Origin: Clostridium sp. ZS2-4
GTDB lineage: Bacteria; Bacillota; Clostridia; Clostridiales; Clostridiaceae
Assembly: GCF_026719745.1 (NCBI RefSeq)
Contig: NZ_JAPPRQ010000015.1
Location: 124,001-188,000, forward strand
DNA length: 64,000 nt
Direction: 5' to 3'
Positions 55,680 to 63,806 of this stretch are shown here, one piece after another. The notes under the pieces are model-generated. The model saw only the letters and a program-made list of their open reading frames with translations, had not been told where the DNA came from and made no database searches. The stretch's first letter is position 1; the number at the start of each line of letters is the position of its first letter. A program made the position numbers and the translations under genes.

Positions 55680-56675
55680 ATGAATTTATCAACTTTACCT
55701 AAAATCGAATTACACTGCCATTTAGATGGCAGCGTCAGACCTGAAACAATCATTGATATAGCAGTAAATGAAAACATCAGTATTCCAACTTATGATATTG
55801 AACAAATAAAAAATATGTTAATTGCACCAGAGGAATGTAAATCATTAGATGAATATCTGGAAAGATTTATTATGCCATTATCGGTAATGCAGTCAAAGGA
55901 GAGTCTTAGAAGAATAGCTTATGAACTTCTTGAGGATGCGGCAGAGGAAAATGTAAAATACATTGAAGTGAGATTTGCTCCGCTGCTTCACATTGAAAAA
56001 GGATTAAGCATTGAAGAAGTAATTGAAAGTGTGTTAAAAGGAATTAAAGAAGCAGAAGAGAACTTTGATATCAAAGGAAATCTAATACTTTCATGTTTAA
56101 GAAATATGCCTGCTGAAACTGCTTTTGATGTGGTTGAAAAGGGGAAAAAATTCCTTGGAAAAGGAGTTGTAGCAGTAGATTTAGCTTCAAGTGAAGATGA
56201 AGGGTTTTGTGCAAGATTTATAGAACCTATTGCATTGGCAAGAAAATATGGATATAGAGTAACTATTCATGCTGGTGAAACTGGAATAGGTAAAAATGTT
56301 CTTGAAGCAGTTGAACTTCTAGGTGCTGAGAGAATAGGGCATGGAGTATATATCAAGAACTGTGATGAAGCATATAAGGTTGTAAAGAATAAAGGAATTG
56401 CTCTGGAAATGTGCCCTAAAAGTAATGTTCAAACTAAAGCAGTAGGCAGTTTAAGAGAACATCCAATTTATGATTTTCATAGGGCTGGAATCAAAGTAAC
56501 AATTAATACGGACAATAGAACGGTATCAGATACAACTATGAGCAATGAATGCAGTATAGTATCTGAAGAGTTTGATATTACCTATGAAGACTATAAACAG
56601 ATTTACTATAACAGTGTAGAGGCATCTTTTGCTGATGAGGAAACAAAGGAAAAATTAAGAAAATATTTTCAGTAG
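55680..56675 (+). CDS. add: adenosine deaminase
   Basis: The start is the ATG at 55680, eight bases after AGAGGAGG, giving 331 aa. IELHCHLDGS holds the first zinc histidines, RVTIHAGETG the catalytic Glu region, ERIGHGVYI another His, and INTDNRTVSDT the last zinc Asp. Adenosine is converted to inosine for purine salvage. Expression is predicted to rise when adenine accumulates, through the riboswitch directly upstream. It is monocistronic with a terminator behind it. Confidence 0.95.
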   Translation: MNLSTLPKIELHCHLDGSVRPETIIDIAVNENISIPTYDIEQIKNMLIAPEECKSLDEYLERFIMPLSVMQSKESLRRIAYELLEDAAEENVKYIEVRFAPLLHIEKGLSIEEVIESVLKGIKEAEENFDIKGNLILSCLRNMPAETAFDVVEKGKKFLGKGVVAVDLASSEDEGFCARFIEPIALARKYGYRVTIHAGETGIGKNVLEAVELLGAERIGHGVYIKNCDEAYKVVKNKGIALEMCPKSNVQTKAVGSLREHPIYDFHRAGIKVTINTDNRTVSDTTMSNECSIVSEEFDITYEDYKQIYYNSVEASFADEETKEKLRKYFQ

Positions 56676-56690
56676 TAAAGTTATTTAAAG

Positions 56691-56735
56691 AAAAATAGCC
56701 AATAGAAAAATTGAAAGTTCTATTGGCTATTTTTC
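56691..56735. terminator. bidirectional terminator between add and BCCT genes
   Basis: AAAAATAGCCAATAGA and its complement form a 16-bp stem with T-runs in both directions. Confidence 0.9.
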
Positions 56736-56751
56736 TCTATATAAAATTATT

Positions 56752-58443
56752 TTAAACAGATGTTTCAGGAGCTTGTGAAGGGTATTCTATAACCGGTTCA
56801 GAAGCATGTTCAGCAGCCGGTTTGGAAGTATATTCTACAACTTTTTTATATCGTTTTATATCTTTAAGTTTTTTCTGTTTTGTATAAGAGTGTTTTATGC
56901 TGTCTATAAGTAATATAGACATAACTACAAGTATAATTGCAAATGGGAGTCCTGCAGTGATTACAGCCGTTTGTAATGCTAAAAGTGCTTTTTCGCCACC
57001 AATTAACAGCAATACTGCAGCTACAAATCCTTCCATTAAAGCCCAAAATACTCTTTGAGGTATTGGAGAATCTAGTTTTCCACCAGAGGTAAGATTATCT
57101 ACAACTAGGGAACCAGAGTCACTTGATGTAACAAAGAATGAAACAACTAATATTGTACCTAAAGTTGATAAGATAACTTTTATAATACCCGACAATATAG
57201 GTATATTTAAGTGGTTTATCATTTCAAATAAGGCTACTGGAAGATTGTTTTGTACTACTTCAAATAATTTTCCACCAAGTGCATTATTTATATATATAGC
57301 ACTGCCACCAAATACTGATAACCATATAAAAGATAAAATAGAAGGAACAATTAATACTGCCAATACGAACTCTCTAATTGTTCTTCCTTTAGATACTCTT
57401 GCAATGAACATTCCAACAAATGGAGACCAAGATATCCACCATGCAAGATAAAATACAGACCAACTGCCTTGCCAAGAAGTATCTTTGATTGATATGAAAA
57501 AGGAAGATTTAATAAAATTATTTAAGTAAAGCCCTAATGAATTAGAAAATGTTTTAAATATATATGATGTTGGGCCAAGAATAAAGATAGCAAACATAAA
57601 TACAAAAGCAATTTTTATATTTAATTCAGAGAGTATCTTAACTCCTTTATCTAGTCCGGAAACAACAGACCAAGTTGCCATCAAAGTAATAACAGCAATT
57701 AATACAACCTGTACTTTAACATCAAAATTTATACCTAATAAAAAGTTTAAACCGCTGTTAATTTGCTGTACTCCAAGACCTAATGAAGTAGCTAATCCGA
57801 ATAAACATGACACAACAGCAAGTACATCTATGATATCGCCTATAACTCCAAAAATTTTGTCTTTTAATAGTGGGTAAAACACTGATCTTAAAGAAAGTGG
57901 TAAGTTTTTATTGTAAGCGAAAAATGCTAGAGCTAAAGATATCAATGCATAGATTCCCCAAGGGTGCAGTCCCCAATGAAAAAAAGTAGTTGCCATAGCT
58001 GATGTAGCTGTGTTTGAACTCAGGAAAATTGGAGGCTTGTTCACAGAATGATACAAAGGTTCTCCTACTGACCAGAACATTAATCCAATTCCCATGCCAG
58101 CAGATATCAACATTGAATACCATGAAAAATTTGAAAAATCAGGTTTAGCATTAAGTCCTCCAATTCTTACATCACCTAATTTTGAAAATGCCAGTAACAA
58201 GCAAACTAAAATAAAAAAGTTGCTAGACAATATAAAAAGCCAATCACCTTTAGAAATAATTGCGTTTTTAACGCTCTCAAAAACTCTATTTGCATTTTCT
58301 AAATCATGAAGTGCATACCCTGAAAAAGCCAATATGATTAGTCCAGCAACAATAGATACAACTGGATTCATATCTAAGCCAAATTTAGTAAAATTTCTGC
58401 TATATAATTTTTCTTCTAATTGTTTACTAATATCGTTATCCAT
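56752..58443 (-). CDS. BCCT-family betaine/choline/carnitine transporter
   Basis: From the ATG at 58443 (AGAGAGG upstream) the product is 563 aa with twelve helices. GMGIGLMFWSVGEPLYH is the glycine-rich helix 3 segment and FYLAWWISWSPFVGMFIARV the Trp-rich helix 8 region that binds trimethylammonium groups. Substrate is one of glycine betaine, choline, carnitine or similar. The last 30 residues form a Pro/Glu-rich tail with near-repeats (EYTSKP, EHASEP, EYPSQAP). A structured leader with its own terminator precedes it, so expression is probably controlled after initiation. It may serve osmotic balance together with beta-glutamate from Eam. Confidence 0.92.
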   Translation of the reverse strand: MDNDISKQLEEKLYSRNFTKFGLDMNPVVSIVAGLIILAFSGYALHDLENANRVFESVKNAIISKGDWLFILSSNFFILVCLLLAFSKLGDVRIGGLNAKPDFSNFSWYSMLISAGMGIGLMFWSVGEPLYHSVNKPPIFLSSNTATSAMATTFFHWGLHPWGIYALISLALAFFAYNKNLPLSLRSVFYPLLKDKIFGVIGDIIDVLAVVSCLFGLATSLGLGVQQINSGLNFLLGINFDVKVQVVLIAVITLMATWSVVSGLDKGVKILSELNIKIAFVFMFAIFILGPTSYIFKTFSNSLGLYLNNFIKSSFFISIKDTSWQGSWSVFYLAWWISWSPFVGMFIARVSKGRTIREFVLAVLIVPSILSFIWLSVFGGSAIYINNALGGKLFEVVQNNLPVALFEMINHLNIPILSGIIKVILSTLGTILVVSFFVTSSDSGSLVVDNLTSGGKLDSPIPQRVFWALMEGFVAAVLLLIGGEKALLALQTAVITAGLPFAIILVVMSILLIDSIKHSYTKQKKLKDIKRYKKVVEYTSKPAAEHASEPVIEYPSQAPETSV

Positions 58444-58477
58444 ATAAAAACCTCTCTTTCTATTTATTTTATATAAC

Positions 58478-58520
58478 AAAAAGCACTCTAATTCTATGTT
58501 TAAACATAGAATTAGAGTGC
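58478..58520 (-). terminator. leader terminator upstream of the BCCT gene
   Basis: On the minus strand GCACTCTAATTCTATG and its perfect complement form a 16-bp stem followed by TTTTTG, only 35 bases before the BCCT start codon. A terminator here would block expression unless it is prevented. Confidence 0.75.
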
Positions 58521-58720
58521 CTAAGTTTCGCCAAAAAAATGACTCGCTTTATACCACAAAACATAGTATAGTTTAGACCCTCTTGGACCTAAACAGACCA
58601 CAGTTCTATAAAAAAATATTTTTCAACAATAGTCTCACTATATAATAGCCAGTTTACTTAAATCTGTAAAAATACATATTTAAGCTCACAAGCCGAGCTA
58701 CTACTAAAGCCTACTTCATA
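58521..58720 (-). promoter_or_regulatory. candidate structured leader (riboswitch-like) of the BCCT gene
   Basis: This region is richer in G and C than the intergenic norm. On the minus strand it forms a hairpin AGCTC-loop-GAGCT, a hairpin GTTTAG-loop-CTAAAC with GTCCAAGAGGGT between the arms, and then GGCGAAACTTAG just before the terminator. It matches no riboswitch class I can name (not ydaO, glycine, SAM, lysine or T-box). Confidence 0.4.
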
Positions 58721-59019
58721 TATATATATATATATTAAAAATAAAATAGTCTATATAATTTCTTTTGAAAAATAAGATAATTAATTAAAATTAAAAAGAA
58801 AATAAGAATTTATTTAAAGAAAAAACAATGTAAAATAGAATAACAAACTCCTCAACGATTGTAACATGGAAAATTTAAAAAGTCAATTGAAAAATATAAA
58901 ATTCACATTCTTAATTAAAAAAGTAGATTACATAATGGAAACTAGGCGTTATTAGATGTATAATTAATAGGATTTTTGATATAATGGAAAAATGAATAAC
59001 TAAAGAATGAGGTAAAAGT

Positions 59020-59904
59020 ATGAAACACTTATTTATTATCAATCCAAAGGCTGGAAAAGGAAAAACGTTGGAAATTATACCTAAAATCAAGAAAATATTT
59101 AAAGAAATAAAAGAGGAGTTCATTATTGAGATAACTGAAAGGCCAGGACATGCTACTGAATTAGTTAGAAATTATGTAAAGAAAGAAAGTTATAGAGTTT
59201 ACGCAGTTGGAGGAGATGGAACTCTAAATGAAGTTTTAAATGGCATGGTAAATAGTGGGAGTTGCCTTGGCGTTATACCTAATGGCAGTGGAAATGATTT
59301 TGTTAGAAGTATATATGAAAAAACAGTGTTTGAGAATATATTAAAAAATACTATACTTGGAGAAACGAAGGAAATAGATTTGGTAGAGATTAATAATAGA
59401 TGTTTTATAAATATTTCTTCAATAGGCATAGATGCAGAAGTAACATATAATGCTAGAAAATTAAAACGCCTTCCGTTTATTTCAGGAGGATTGGCATATA
59501 TATTAAGCGTCTTTATTACAATATTCAAATACAAATGCAGGTATATTCAATTAAAAATAGATGACAAAGAAATAGAATCAACTATAACTTTATTAACACT
59601 GGCAAATGGAAAATATTATGGTGGTGGTATGAAAGTAGCTCCATATGCAGATTTGCAGGATGGTATTCTTGATTTATGTATTATTGATAAATTAAGCAGA
59701 ATTAGAATGTTAACATTATTTCCAAAGCTTATTAAAGGAAAACATGAGGAGATTAAAGAGGTTTCTTTTCATAAAGGTAGGAAAATAACTTTAGCGGCAG
59801 AAGAAGAAATTGCTGTAAATATTGATGGAGAAATAATAAAATCTCAGCAAATACAGTGTAATATAATTCCTAAAGGTATAAACGTTATTATTCCACAAAC
59901 ATAG
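59020..59904 (+). CDS. diacylglycerol/lipid kinase, YegS/DgkB family
   Basis: The 294-aa cytoplasmic protein has the DAGK catalytic motifs: INPKAGKGKT at residues 6-15, VGGDGTLNEVLNG near 66 and PNGSGNDFVRS near 88. A C-terminal beta domain (NGKYYGGGMKVAPYADLQDG) completes it. It would phosphorylate diacylglycerol or a related lipid with ATP. It is followed after 38 bases by a PlsC-type acyltransferase, so the two likely work in one phosphatidate pathway. GAATGAGG precedes the start. Confidence 0.92.
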   Translation: MKHLFIINPKAGKGKTLEIIPKIKKIFKEIKEEFIIEITERPGHATELVRNYVKKESYRVYAVGGDGTLNEVLNGMVNSGSCLGVIPNGSGNDFVRSIYEKTVFENILKNTILGETKEIDLVEINNRCFINISSIGIDAEVTYNARKLKRLPFISGGLAYILSVFITIFKYKCRYIQLKIDDKEIESTITLLTLANGKYYGGGMKVAPYADLQDGILDLCIIDKLSRIRMLTLFPKLIKGKHEEIKEVSFHKGRKITLAAEEEIAVNIDGEIIKSQQIQCNIIPKGINVIIPQT

Positions 59905-59942
59905 TAAAGACAGAATATTAAGGACAAAAGGAGAATTAAAAA

Positions 59943-60653
59943 ATGATTAAATTGTTATGGTATATTTATTTTGCAATGTATCTTTTATTAAACAGCATAA
60001 CAGGAGAAATAAAATTATTTTTCTTAAGAAAGAAATCAATTAAACTGGCTGATGAATATGTACATGAAAAGGTTAAAAAGATATCGGATCATGTTTTAAA
60101 AAAATCTAAAACAAAAACTAATGTATTAGGATTGGAAAATATTCCGGATGAGCCTTGTGTTTTCATATGTAATCATCAGGCAATTTTTGATGGTTTTCTT
60201 TTAACTTCAAATATAAACAGACTTACAGGGTTTATCGCAAAAAAAGAGATAAAAAAGATTCCACTGGTTCGAAGTTGGTTAAGTGCAATGCATACTATAT
60301 ATATCGATAGAAAAAATATTAGAGAAGGTGTAAAAGCTATCAATGAAGGGGTAGAAAACCTGAAAAATGGATATTCTATGATTATATTTCCAGAGGGAAC
60401 AAGAAGTTTAAAATCAGAAATGGCAGAATTTAAAAGGGGAAGTATGAAACTGGCTCTTAAAGCAAACGTACCTATAGTTCCTGTTACTATTGATGGTACG
60501 TATAAAGTTTTAGAAGTAGGTAATAAAGTGCAAGGGCATAGTGTGAAAATGATAGTTCACAAACCGATATATTTGGAAACACTATCTGAGTCAGAAAAAA
60601 AGAACTTGTCAAAAATTACTCATGATATAATTGAAAATGCATTGCTAGGGTAA
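59943..60653 (+). CDS. 1-acyl-glycerol-3-phosphate acyltransferase, PlsC family
   Basis: The 236-aa protein has an N-terminal membrane segment and the acyltransferase motifs NHQAIFDG (HxxxxD) near residue 76 and FPEGTRS near 148, the glycerol-phosphate binding motif. It makes phosphatidate from lysophosphatidate. The preceding gene encodes a diacylglycerol kinase, which also makes phosphatidate. AAAAGGAG lies before the ATG. Its terminator overlaps the end of the coding region. Confidence 0.92.
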   Translation: MIKLLWYIYFAMYLLLNSITGEIKLFFLRKKSIKLADEYVHEKVKKISDHVLKKSKTKTNVLGLENIPDEPCVFICNHQAIFDGFLLTSNINRLTGFIAKKEIKKIPLVRSWLSAMHTIYIDRKNIREGVKAINEGVENLKNGYSMIIFPEGTRSLKSEMAEFKRGSMKLALKANVPIVPVTIDGTYKVLEVGNKVQGHSVKMIVHKPIYLETLSESEKKNLSKITHDIIENALLG

Positions 60654-60679
60654 GTTAACTACTCTGGCAATGCATTTTT
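60634..60679 (+). terminator. terminator overlapping the end of plsC
   Basis: AAAATGCATTGC pairs with GCAATGCATTTT, followed by TTATT. The left arm is coding sequence of the acyltransferase gene. Confidence 0.75.
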
Positions 60680-60680
60680 A

Positions 60681-61469
60681 TTATTTTATTTCAATTTCTA
60701 CACCATAGTGATCGGAAACCACTTCGTTATTTTTACCATTAAAAATAACATAGGATGAATCAATATTCATTTTTTGATTTGTTAAAATTAAATCAAGACG
60801 CATATCATTTTTATTTAGATCCCAACCATCAATTTTACCTTTTACAGTAATACCGTTATCCTTTTGTTTTGCAAGATAAAAGGTGTCATAAAGTCCTTTA
60901 TTTATCAAATAGTCATATCCTGCATTTTTAATGAAGGCATTATTGTTAAAGTCTCCCATGAAAAAGGTTGGTTTGTCAAATAGAATGTTTTTAAAAAGAC
61001 AATCCACTTGATATTTAAAAGGTTCTTCAGTATCATCCCACCATCCTAAGTGGCATGAATAAAAGTCCATTAATTGACCATCTATATCAATAGATGCTCC
61101 AACGATTTTGCGAGTTTTCCAGTAGTTTATATCTTTGCTTTGGGATATGAAGAAAGAATGGTTATTTACAATATTGTGTTTTGTTAAAATGGCAATGCCT
61201 TCTTCATATATATCATATCCTATATGTGAAAAATCCCATACCATTTTATAGTCGCTGATGCCTAATTCATTTAGTTCATTTAATAAAATTAAGGCAAAAT
61301 TATTTGCCTTAATTTTATCATTTACTAAACTTTCATCTATCAACTGACTTACTTCTTGAAGGGCAATCACATCATAGGATTTTTCTTTAATTACCTCTGC
61401 AATAATTCTAATTTTCTCAAGTTGATTTTCTTCCTGCCAAGAGTGACAGTTTAATGTTAAAAGCTTCAT
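60681..61469 (-). CDS. endonuclease/exonuclease/phosphatase (EEP) family protein in a PTS operon
   Basis: The 262-aa cytoplasmic protein has the EEP fold with all catalytic motifs: LTLNCHSW, VIALQEVSQ (metal Glu), YSCHLGWW, GDFNNNA and VSDHYGVE at the C-terminus. Family members cut nucleic acids or hydrolyse phosphoesters of lipids and sugars. It starts three bases after the stop of the PTS permease gene, so it belongs to that operon. A nuclease role is hard to connect with sugar uptake, and a phosphoesterase acting on a sugar phosphate is one possibility, by inference only. Confidence 0.85.
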   Translation of the reverse strand: MKLLTLNCHSWQEENQLEKIRIIAEVIKEKSYDVIALQEVSQLIDESLVNDKIKANNFALILLNELNELGISDYKMVWDFSHIGYDIYEEGIAILTKHNIVNNHSFFISQSKDINYWKTRKIVGASIDIDGQLMDFYSCHLGWWDDTEEPFKYQVDCLFKNILFDKPTFFMGDFNNNAFIKNAGYDYLINKGLYDTFYLAKQKDNGITVKGKIDGWDLNKNDMRLDLILTNQKMNIDSSYVIFNGKNNEVVSDHYGVEIEIK

Positions 61470-61472
61470 AAA

Positions 61473-63146
61473 TTACACTCCTAAAATATCTTGAATTTCA
61501 GATTTTAATATATCCGCTTTTGGACCATATACTGCTTGAACCCCTTTGTCTTTAACAATAAGACCTAAAGCGCCATTTGCTTTCCACTTATTTTGTGGTG
61601 CAACATTATTTATATCATTAACTGTTACACGAAGACGTGTCATGCAGGCATCTATATCTACAATATTACTTCTTCCACCAAGTAAGCCAATTACTTTTTC
61701 AGCCATACTGTATTCAGTTTTGCTGGCAGCAACTTCTTTTTGTGCTTGTACTGGCTGTTGTGAAGCAGATGATTCAGTCATCTCAATATCATTTCCTGCA
61801 CGTCCAGGGGTTGGAATATTAAACTTTTTAATAAGAAACTTAAATGTAAAGAAGTTTAATCCAAACCAAACTACTGCAACAACTATAAAGTTTACAAGGT
61901 CTTTTAAAAGTCCGGCATTTATAATCATCGGAGTACGAGTTAAAAGCTCGATTATACCAAAAGCATGAATACGAAGGTTTATTAGGTCTGCAACTGCAAA
62001 TCCAAGACCAGTTAAAACAGCGTAAACAATATATAAAATTGGTGAAGTAAACATAAACATAAATTCAAGAGGTTCTGTAACTCCTGTCAAGAATACAGCA
62101 AGTGCAGCTGACAAGTACATAGATTTATATTTTGAACGTTTTTCTTTATCAACATTTAGATACATTGCAGCTGCTGCACCGATTAATGATGCAGATGATG
62201 TAATAATTTGTCCTACTTTGAAACGTGCAGGATGTACGGACGTAAGTAGTTGATTGTATGTATTCATATCTCCAAGTGATTTTAAGTTGTTTAGGTCTGT
62301 AATCCATGCAAGCCAAAGAGGGTCTTGTCCAGATACGATTTGACCTATTTTATCACCTGTTAAAATGTGATATACTCCACCAAGTTCTGTATAGTTCATA
62401 GGAATTGTAATCATATGATGAAGACCAAATGGTAACAATAAACGTTCAAGTGAACCATATATAAAGGTTGAAACAAATGGAGCACTATCCTTTGATGTTG
62501 CAATCCATTTACCAAAGCTATTTATAGCTGTTTGAGCAAAAGGCCAAAGGATTGAAAGAACAATTGCAGAAACTGCTGAACCTAATATAACAACAAATGG
62601 TACAAATCGTTTTCCATTAAAGAATGAAAGAGCATCTGGTAATTTGGAATAGTTATAATATTTATTATATAAAGATGCTCCAAGAAAACCTGATATAATA
62701 CCAACGAACACTCCCATATTTAATGCTGGAGCTCCAAGAACGGATGTAAAATAATCTTTAACTAAAAGATTTCCACCTGTAAAAGAGTGTATTGTTGCAT
62801 TTGGGTCTGCAAGCATAGCGCCACTTACACCAAATATAGCTCCTGTAATACGGTTGGTCAAAATGAATGCAATAAGTGCTGCAAATGCTCCACCAGCACG
62901 TTCTTTAGCCCAAGAACCTCCAATAGCTACAGCGAAAAGTACATTTAGGTTACAAATAATTGCCCATCCTATATCTTCCACAACATGAGCCAAGATTTGA
63001 AGAGCAGCCACATCATGAGCGGACATTCCAATTAGTTTACCAAGAGAAATCATTAATCCAGCAGCTGGCATAACTGCAACAACAACTAACAATGCTTTAC
63101 CAAATTTTTGCCAAAAGTCAAATGAAACAAGTTTTGAATTTTTCAA
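61473..63146 (-). CDS. PTS permease EIICB, glucose/maltose (MalX/PtsG) type
   Basis: The 557-aa protein has an N-terminal EIIC domain with about ten helices (QKFGKALLVVVAVMPAAGL, GLHHMITIPMNYTELGG, GVTEPLEFMFMF) and a Gln/Ala-rich linker. A C-terminal EIIB domain follows, with the phosphorylated Cys501 in DIDACMTRLRV. No EIIA domain is fused, so a separate EIIA is needed. It resembles maltose/alpha-glucoside and glucose PTS proteins. Two cre boxes and a perfect hairpin lie in the 650-base region upstream. With the amylases it offers a second route for maltose or glucose. Confidence 0.92.
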   Translation of the reverse strand: MKNSKLVSFDFWQKFGKALLVVVAVMPAAGLMISLGKLIGMSAHDVAALQILAHVVEDIGWAIICNLNVLFAVAIGGSWAKERAGGAFAALIAFILTNRITGAIFGVSGAMLADPNATIHSFTGGNLLVKDYFTSVLGAPALNMGVFVGIISGFLGASLYNKYYNYSKLPDALSFFNGKRFVPFVVILGSAVSAIVLSILWPFAQTAINSFGKWIATSKDSAPFVSTFIYGSLERLLLPFGLHHMITIPMNYTELGGVYHILTGDKIGQIVSGQDPLWLAWITDLNNLKSLGDMNTYNQLLTSVHPARFKVGQIITSSASLIGAAAAMYLNVDKEKRSKYKSMYLSAALAVFLTGVTEPLEFMFMFTSPILYIVYAVLTGLGFAVADLINLRIHAFGIIELLTRTPMIINAGLLKDLVNFIVVAVVWFGLNFFTFKFLIKKFNIPTPGRAGNDIEMTESSASQQPVQAQKEVAASKTEYSMAEKVIGLLGGRSNIVDIDACMTRLRVTVNDINNVAPQNKWKANGALGLIVKDKGVQAVYGPKADILKSEIQDILGV

Positions 63147-63236
63147 GATTTTACCCCCTTATTCTTTTTATATGAGTAGTATTAAATTTTTAAAACAGTG
63201 GATATTATAATTATTAATAACAGTATCAGTGTTAAA

Positions 63237-63252
63237 GAGCAAACGTTTGCAT
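63237..63252. promoter_or_regulatory. cre box 1 for the PTS operon
   Basis: GCAAACGTTTGCA is a symmetrical cre core about 90 bases upstream of the PTS start. Confidence 0.85.
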
Positions 63253-63254
63253 GA

Positions 63255-63302
63255 ATTACATTTTAGTAAGCTGATTACAATATCAGCTTACTAAAATGTA
63301 AT
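63255..63302. promoter_or_regulatory. perfect 21-bp hairpin between two cre boxes
   Basis: ATTACATTTTAGTAAGCTGAT is followed by a 6-base loop and its exact complement. There is no T-run. It lies between the two cre boxes. It could be an operator for a second regulator, an RNA structure in the leader, or a MITE-like hairpin. Confidence 0.6.
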
Positions 63303-63342
63303 ATTTGTAAAATGACCTTAAGGTAATAAATACTTACTATAA

Positions 63343-63357
63343 GGCAAACGTTTGCGC
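63343..63357. promoter_or_regulatory. cre box 2 for the PTS operon
   Basis: GGCAAACGTTTGCGC carries the same symmetrical cre core, about 200 bases upstream of the PTS start. The remaining gap to 63806 is AT-rich with no gene visible. Confidence 0.8.
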
Positions 63358-63806
63358 ATAGGCTAAAAAAGTACACTGATTTTTTAATCAGCTTCTTAGT
63401 GAAACTATTGATTTTACAACACTAATTGTGTATTATTTTTACCACCCAAAATGAATATTGATATAGTTAGTATAAAATATTAGAAGGCATATGTCAATAA
63501 AATTTATAAATTAATATTTTTTCAAAAATTTCCATATAGTTGTATTACATAAGGATTAATAAATAAAAAAGTTATTTTTATCTACTTTACACATATATTT
63601 TTTAGTATACTAAAAGTATACAGTAATAGCAAATTGGTTAATACATATTCATAAAAGTACTAATAATCATTTTATTGATAATATATTGCAATTATTAATA
63701 ATCAATTTATGAAAAAAACTTGGACGAAGCTTTAATACAATGAATAGCATTTATTGTAACTTATATATTTAATAATTTTATTATAAAGAAGCAGGGGAGA
63801 AGGTTT

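Noticed and set aside
61546-61968. A 140-codon plus-strand frame inside the PTS gene
   Set aside because: It is antisense to the EIIB domain and linker, with no independent evidence of translation.
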